A DNA stretch of 8,552 bases. It comes from Chloroflexota bacterium (lineage in GTDB: Bacteria; Chloroflexota; Dormibacteria; Dormibacterales; Dormibacteraceae). Below, in pieces: positions 4,822 through 8,552 of this stretch. Positions within the stretch are counted from its first letter, which is position 1, and every line of letters begins with the position of its first letter. The position numbers and the translations under genes were made by a program. The notes below the pieces were generated by a model, which saw only the letters and a list, made by a program, of their open reading frames with translations, was not told the DNA's origin and made no database searches. Location: positions 1 through 8,552 of the forward strand of contig VBJR01000365.1 of NCBI GenBank assembly GCA_005880175.1, written 5' to 3'.

Positions 4822-6828
4822 TCAACCATCGAGACATTCCTTATCAAAGGCGAGTGCTGTTGCACGAGCGAGATAGTTCAAGTCCAGTATCACCAACCAT
4901 CGCTTGCTCCATCTACATACTTCCCGCAGTGTGGTTCTCAATTGATCATCACATGTCGCCGGAATAGCCACGACGACAGCTTGCGTTCTGCTATCCATGC
5001 AGGCGGACACCGTCTGGCGAATCAGCTCCTGGCCCGATGGACTTCCGGGTGTAACGGCGCGGGCGCTGCCCTTCTTGGCCAAGAGGCGAGCCTGCAAGCA
5101 CCGTCCTTCGATCGTAATCTGTAACGCTGCGTCGCCGAACTCGTGGCCGTGGTGCGGCCTCGGTGTTACATTCAGCACGAGGCGAAGCACGTTCATCAAG
5201 CATCGACCGTCTCGGATACTCACTCCACAGTTCGTGCAGTTGCCAGCCTTCTTACATTTCTCCACCAGCTTTACTGCGAAGGTACTCGCCCCGCGAAGGT
5301 CATCTGACGGAAGATCCGCTACGTGACGCAGCTCCGGGATACCTATAGGTGCGATGAGCACTTCGTTGACATCGATCTTCGTCATTACCAACTGATCATC
5401 ACGTATGACGAATGCATCCTCAGTTGGAGTGAACCCTTGCGCTGCTATCTCACGGCTTGCCTCAGCAACCAACTCTACCGCTCGTAGAGATGGCCATACC
5501 TCGACGGAACAGTCAGCCGGATCGAGACTATGGGCATCCCAGCAGCACAACGCTCTGACGTCCAACGGAACGTCTTGGCTGCAAGTGCAGTCACAACCCG
5601 ATGGCGTATTGGCAGGAGTGATGACAGAGTCGCAGCAAGCGCAGCGCACCGGCTGGGCAGCGGCACACTGATCACAGTAGGCCATGAGGGCCGCGTGCCA
5701 ATAGCGCGGCATCGCCTCAAGTAGTCGTCGCGCGGTGACTTCACCGAGCCCCACCTGTCCCCGCCCCTCCCGTTTCGCCACGTGTATGGCAGCCACCAAG
5801 GTTTTCAGCGACGGTCTTGCCGCAGCAGACACACGATGCCCCCACACTGATTCGAAGCTCACTATGCGAGCAAAGCTGGATAAGTCGGTCTCTAGATAGG
5901 ATTGCAGGGTCGCGACGAGCTTCTCGATGATCGCGCATCCATGTCGACGGAGCGATGATGTCGGGAGACGCTTCGAGAATGCGATCCGGCCGCCTCGGTT
6001 GTTAAACCGGAGATTGGTTCTGTCTCCATCCGATAGCCTCTGCTCGTAGACGCCCTCCAGTTGCTCGCTGCGTCGCCGCATCTCGTGCATGAATCTCTGT
6101 TTATTGCCCATATTGGGGTCGGAGTATCTCTGATTGATCGGCTCATCGTCGCTGGGATTCAGAATACGAAAACCGGCAGCGCGGAGCTCATCTGGCGAGA
6201 CAACACTGTCAACTACGTCTTGATGGAAACGGAGAGGTACGCTTCTTATCCCCGAATCCGCGAGGCTCTTGCGCACGTATTGCGCCACGGGCATTGGGCA
6301 CGACTCGATTGCCATATAGTTCCCATGCGGCGCGAGCCATAGGAAGCCGTACTCCAGTTCTGGGCGTTCGGCGAGAGCTTCGGTGGCAGGGTCGAGATAC
6401 TCATGGATTGTTTGGTACGAAAACGCTACCTCGAAGACACCCTTATCAAACTGATCGACGTCGATCACACGTGTGCGGTGCTCCTCCTCAGGCTCCCAAT
6501 CGACGGCAGCCAGAATGGCATCCTCAAGCTCTCCTTGGCTCAGCGGACAGTTAACCAGATACAGGCTGAAGGCTGGCCGCGCCCCGTAGCGGAACTCTTC
6601 GAATAGGCGATCAATGTCACGTTCGGACAGTTCAGGGCATAACGCAACAATCTGCCGCAGGCGACCGTTGGATAGTGTTCGAAGTGCCGACGCGACGTGC
6701 TTCGTGGTACTGGTAGTGACCTCCGCATAGCGTTGCGCTAGATCCTCTGGCTTGACCTTGGCCAACAGCGCCTCGACTATCGCATCGAGCTTGACAAGCC
6801 TCAGCTGACCAAGGTTCCGCTGTGCCAT
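4822..6828 (-). CDS. Uncharacterised 668-aa protein with two cysteine clusters; family not recognised
   Basis: I do not recognise the family. Residues 1-110 are mostly helical with the stretch FEEFRYGARPAFSLYLVN (78-93-ish). Residues 111-230 alternate strands and helices (VFEVAFSYQTIHEYLDP, YGFLWLAPHGNYMAIESC). Residues 240-375 are basic and helical. A dense cysteine block at 385-440 includes CDQC (385-388), CACC (396-399), CDCTC (412-416) and CC (428-429). A second cluster, C525-x5-C531-x2-C534-x8-C543, resembles a zinc ribbon. The last 100 residues (ALQITIEGRCLQARLLAKKG, then a helix, QAVVVAIPA, and WLVILDLNYL) form an alpha/beta tail. No signal peptide or membrane segment is seen, so it is probably cytoplasmic. 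The ATG at 6828 is well supported by GAAGGTG 7 nt upstream and a sigma70-type promoter. It is a single-gene unit, convergent with the TA module, and its GC content is markedly lower than its neighbours', indicating acquisition from another source. A nucleic-acid-acting role (for example defence) is inference only. Confidence 0.85.
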   Translation of the reverse strand: MAQRNLGQLRLVKLDAIVEALLAKVKPEDLAQRYAEVTTSTTKHVASALRTLSNGRLRQIVALCPELSERDIDRLFEEFRYGARPAFSLYLVNCPLSQGELEDAILAAVDWEPEEEHRTRVIDVDQFDKGVFEVAFSYQTIHEYLDPATEALAERPELEYGFLWLAPHGNYMAIESCPMPVAQYVRKSLADSGIRSVPLRFHQDVVDSVVSPDELRAAGFRILNPSDDEPINQRYSDPNMGNKQRFMHEMRRRSEQLEGVYEQRLSDGDRTNLRFNNRGGRIAFSKRLPTSSLRRHGCAIIEKLVATLQSYLETDLSSFARIVSFESVWGHRVSAAARPSLKTLVAAIHVAKREGRGQVGLGEVTARRLLEAMPRYWHAALMAYCDQCAAAQPVRCACCDSVITPANTPSGCDCTCSQDVPLDVRALCCWDAHSLDPADCSVEVWPSLRAVELVAEASREIAAQGFTPTEDAFVIRDDQLVMTKIDVNEVLIAPIGIPELRHVADLPSDDLRGASTFAVKLVEKCKKAGNCTNCGVSIRDGRCLMNVLRLVLNVTPRPHHGHEFGDAALQITIEGRCLQARLLAKKGSARAVTPGSPSGQELIRQTVSACMDSRTQAVVVAIPATCDDQLRTTLREVCRWSKRWLVILDLNYLARATALAFDKECLDG

Positions 6829-6835
6829 GGCGTTA

Positions 6836-6842
6836 CACCTTC
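6836..6842 (-). promoter_or_regulatory. Ribosome binding site of the 668-aa gene
   Basis: On the minus strand GAAGGTG lies 7 nt before the ATG at 6826-6828, complementary to the anti-Shine-Dalgarno and at good spacing; it supports that start. Confidence 0.7.
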
Positions 6843-6868
6843 AGAGCCCCCACGACCGGTACGAGATC

Positions 6869-6897
6869 AGTATCGAACTAAGGAAGGATTCCGTCAA
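6869..6897 (-). promoter_or_regulatory. Sigma70-type promoter of the 668-aa gene
   Basis: On the minus strand TTGACG (6897-6892) and GATACT (6874-6869) are separated by exactly 17 bp. This is close to the TTGACA-17-TATAAT consensus. Transcription would start near 6862, giving a leader of about 34 nt that contains the Shine-Dalgarno. It is the best-formed promoter in the window and suggests fairly constitutive expression; no operator dyad is obvious around it. Confidence 0.68.
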
Positions 6898-7286
6898 GCC
6901 TGCCTTGAGCCTGGCCTATCCAACATCTCGATACACGCCCCCTTCCGCCGACACGGCACGAGCAGCCGCAGTGGTGCCCTCGCCATGCTTGGCAGCTCGC
7001 CGTGGAGCGCGGGCGGCGGGTTGCAAACTCGTTGGTTGGCGCCTTGAGGATGTCTCCACGGCCCGTCGCCGGCGGCAGCCGGCTCACCATCTCGTCGGGA
7101 CCGCCCGAGCAGCTCGCCGTGCCCCGCTCCTCCCCCGTATCAGGATCCGTGGTCACGCATGGGGCGGGACGCTGGTTGAGGGCGCAGCAGAGCCGAGAGG
7201 GAATCTACGATCAGGCGGCGCCGACAGATGACTTCCAGGGCAATGCCGACCGGCGGCGCGTTGGGCATGACGACCAGGCAGCCACC
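6898..7286. other. Stretch of about 390 bases without a convincing gene
   Basis: Open frames exist on both strands, as expected at this GC content. None has a recognisable domain, a good ribosome binding site or plausible composition: they are rich in Arg, Pro, Gly and Ser. One minus-strand frame (7156-6878, starting MTTDPDTGEERG) could be a small gene, but nothing supports it. The stretch lies between the stop of the truncated TPR regulator and the promoter of the 668-aa gene and may be remnant sequence from earlier insertions or deletions. Confidence 0.5.
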
Positions 7287-8396
7287 CTAGAGCCCGCCGC
7301 CTGACAGGACGCGGGCCACGGCCTGGGACTCGTGCATCCGGTCGGCGAGCTGAGAGCGCAAACGGGCGTCACGCATCCTCGCCAGCAGCGCGCGCATGCG
7401 GCGCTCGGTGTCCGGCCGCAGCCAGAGAGGTTCGAGGGCGAGCGCGGCCAGCGCCGCCGCTTCGTCCTCATCCCCGAGGTCGGTCAACGCCATCGCCCAC
7501 TCGACGCGAGCGTTGGCGACCCGCATGGGCCAGTAGTTGCGCGTCCTGGGGTCCTCGCTGGCCTTGACCACCTCGGCCGCGTTCTCGATCGTCTCCGCCG
7601 GGCGGCGGAGCTGAGCCCAGGCGCCAGAGGCGAAGAAGCGGGCCTTGGCTGGATCGATCTCGTAGTGGTCGTCGGGGAACGTGGCCTCGCCGGCTGCGGC
7701 GAGGGCGCGCTCCCCGGCGCGGAGGTCGTGCATCGTGGCCGCCCAGTCTCCCATGGCCCCGTGGATACGGGCGCGTTGGAGCGTAGCCGCCACCAGCCCG
7801 AACCCGCCCGGCGGCCCGGTTACGATGCCTGCGCTGGCCAGCTCGCGAGCCTCGAACTGCCGGTTGTCGGTCGCCGCCATCCATGCCATGGTCTCGAAGG
7901 TCCACGCCTCCAGGTCGCGGTGGCCGACATCGCGGGCCAGTTGCTGTGCGGCCCGCGCCGACGTCCAGGCCGCCTCGTGCTGGCGTGAGTCGAACTGCAC
8001 CGTCCCGCGCAGCAACACCAGCCAGGCGGCGGCCTCCGCCAGGTTGTGGCGGGCGGACCTGCTGACCTGGCCTGCCAGCAGCCGACGAACCTGCTGCAAC
8101 CGCGTGTTGACCCGCTGCTCCAGCTCCAGGGGCAGTGTGGTCGAGTAGGAGCGCCTGAGTCGCATCACCGCGTCCTCGACATCCTCGACTGGTGGCACAT
8201 CATCGGGGTCGATGACGACGGCGGCGAGAGTCGTCCCCTCCTGGACCAGTGCCGTCAGACCTGAAAGCGCGAGTAAGCGACTGACCGAAGGGCGGTCGAG
8301 AAGGTGAGACGGGTGGCTTCCGTATTGGAGAATGGCGTTGCTCAGACCCCATTCGTCCAAGTCGGGAGGACACCCGTCAGGTGCATCGTAGCCCAC
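7287..8396 (-). CDS. TPR-containing regulator of the actinobacterial XRE/HTH type, apparently lacking its N-terminal HTH
   Basis: A 369-residue reading frame from a GTG at 8396 to TAG at 7287-7289. Residues from about 30 on (SVSRLLALSGLTALVQEGTT, then Ala/Arg/Leu-rich helical pairs from about 90 to 345 such as HNLAEAAAWLVLLRGTVQFD and RDLEAWTFETMAWMAATDNRQ) match the TPR-like superhelix of actinobacterial XRE-family regulators. Those proteins normally begin with a DNA-binding HTH of about 60-70 residues. None is seen here: the N-terminus (MGYDAPDGCPPDLDEWGLSN) is not HTH-like, and its codons overlap the start of the IS1380 transposase on the other strand. The likely explanation is that an IS1380 element removed or separated the 5' end, so the product, if made, probably could not bind DNA as its relatives do. 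The start is arbitrary; it could equally be treated as a pseudogene. GC is about 75%, as in the host. Confidence 0.65.
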   Translation of the reverse strand: MGYDAPDGCPPDLDEWGLSNAILQYGSHPSHLLDRPSVSRLLALSGLTALVQEGTTLAAVVIDPDDVPPVEDVEDAVMRLRRSYSTTLPLELEQRVNTRLQQVRRLLAGQVSRSARHNLAEAAAWLVLLRGTVQFDSRQHEAAWTSARAAQQLARDVGHRDLEAWTFETMAWMAATDNRQFEARELASAGIVTGPPGGFGLVAATLQRARIHGAMGDWAATMHDLRAGERALAAAGEATFPDDHYEIDPAKARFFASGAWAQLRRPAETIENAAEVVKASEDPRTRNYWPMRVANARVEWAMALTDLGDEDEAAALAALALEPLWLRPDTERRMRALLARMRDARLRSQLADRMHESQAVARVLSGGGL

Positions 8397-8552
8397 GCCC
8401 CAGCAACGTCGATATCCGAGCTGACGACCACGCCCTGACCGGCCACGCCGGCCTGCTGTTGACCGGGGAGCTGGCCGCCCGCACCGATCTGGTGGCGCGG
8501 CTGGACCGCGCGATCGATGGCGTCCGTCCCTTCAAGCAGCGCCGGCGAGGTC
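8345..8552 (+). mobile_element. Left part of an IS1380-family insertion sequence (left edge uncertain)
   Basis: The transposase that starts at 8381 implies an IS whose left terminal inverted repeat lies a few tens of bases upstream, within or next to the interrupted regulator frame. I cannot pinpoint the repeat or the 4-bp target duplication because the right end is outside the window; the left boundary given is an estimate. Confidence 0.45.
8381..8552 (+). CDS. IS1380-family transposase, N-terminal fragment (3' end outside window)
   Basis: The frame is open from GTG at 8381 to the window edge, giving 57 residues. GGGAGGA at 8364-8370, 10 nt upstream, supports the start. The peptide shows the family-typical N-terminus HAGLLLTGELAARTDL (residues 22-37), then VARLDRAI, and PFKQRRRG (50-57), as in actinobacterial IS1380-group DDE transposases. 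The catalytic DDE core lies beyond the window, so intactness cannot be judged. The element abuts the truncated TPR regulator on the opposite strand and marks this end of the window as a site of transposition. Confidence 0.75.
   Translation, partial: MHRSPRPSNVDIRADDHALTGHAGLLLTGELAARTDLVARLDRAIDGVRPFKQRRRG

Noticed and set aside
4577..4967. Short plus-strand open frames after the toxin
   Set aside because: They lack good ribosome binding sites and domains, and cross a hairpin-rich gap and the end of the orphan gene.
6878..7156. Minus-strand small gene of 92 residues
   Set aside because: It starts at a GTG without a clear ribosome binding site, has no recognisable domain, and overlaps the promoter of the orphan gene.

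Overview
The window is chromosomal DNA from a high-GC Gram-positive bacterium, almost certainly an actinomycete-type organism (Actinomycetota). Sample lines counted by eye are about 70-80% G+C in the flanking genes. GTG and TTG starts are used, and the right end carries a TPR-rich regulator and an IS1380-type transposase typical of that phylum. I cannot place it more finely from the sequence.

Left part (1-3395, plus strand, about 72% GC): the 3' end of a branched-chain-amino-acid-type ABC transporter substrate-binding protein, a class I SAM-dependent methyltransferase 6 nt behind it, a perfect 34-bp palindrome that swallows the methyltransferase stop codon, then a 636-aa secreted protein. That protein is a right-handed parallel beta-helix followed by a choice-of-anchor Q segment and two ASH/choice-of-anchor D Ig-like modules.

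Middle (3396-4821): a 270-bp non-coding stretch with several inverted repeats, then a two-gene toxin-antitoxin module. It encodes a UPF0175-like HTH antitoxin (probably translated from a leaderless mRNA with a TACAAT -10 box) and a PIN-domain ribonuclease toxin. Behind the toxin lies a second, hairpin-rich non-coding stretch of about 270 bp.

Right part (4822-8552): a single 668-aa minus-strand gene of unrecognised family, clearly lower in GC (sample lines about 50-67%). It has its own very good sigma70-type promoter (TTGACG-17-GATACT) and ribosome binding site. The protein has two cysteine clusters likely to bind zinc and a C-terminal alpha/beta tail that loosely resembles a nuclease fold. 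Beside it is a 458-bp stretch without a convincing gene. Next is a minus-strand TPR regulator that has apparently lost its N-terminal helix-turn-helix, and then the 5' end of an IS1380-family transposase reading out of the window.

Taken together, the left third is ordinary core or accessory chromosome, while 3.4-8.55 kb looks like an acquired, shuffled region: TA module, foreign-composition orphan gene, truncated regulator and insertion sequence. The 668-aa orphan is the best candidate for something undescribed. A stand-alone defence or DNA-transaction protein is a reasonable hypothesis from context, but nothing in the sequence proves it.
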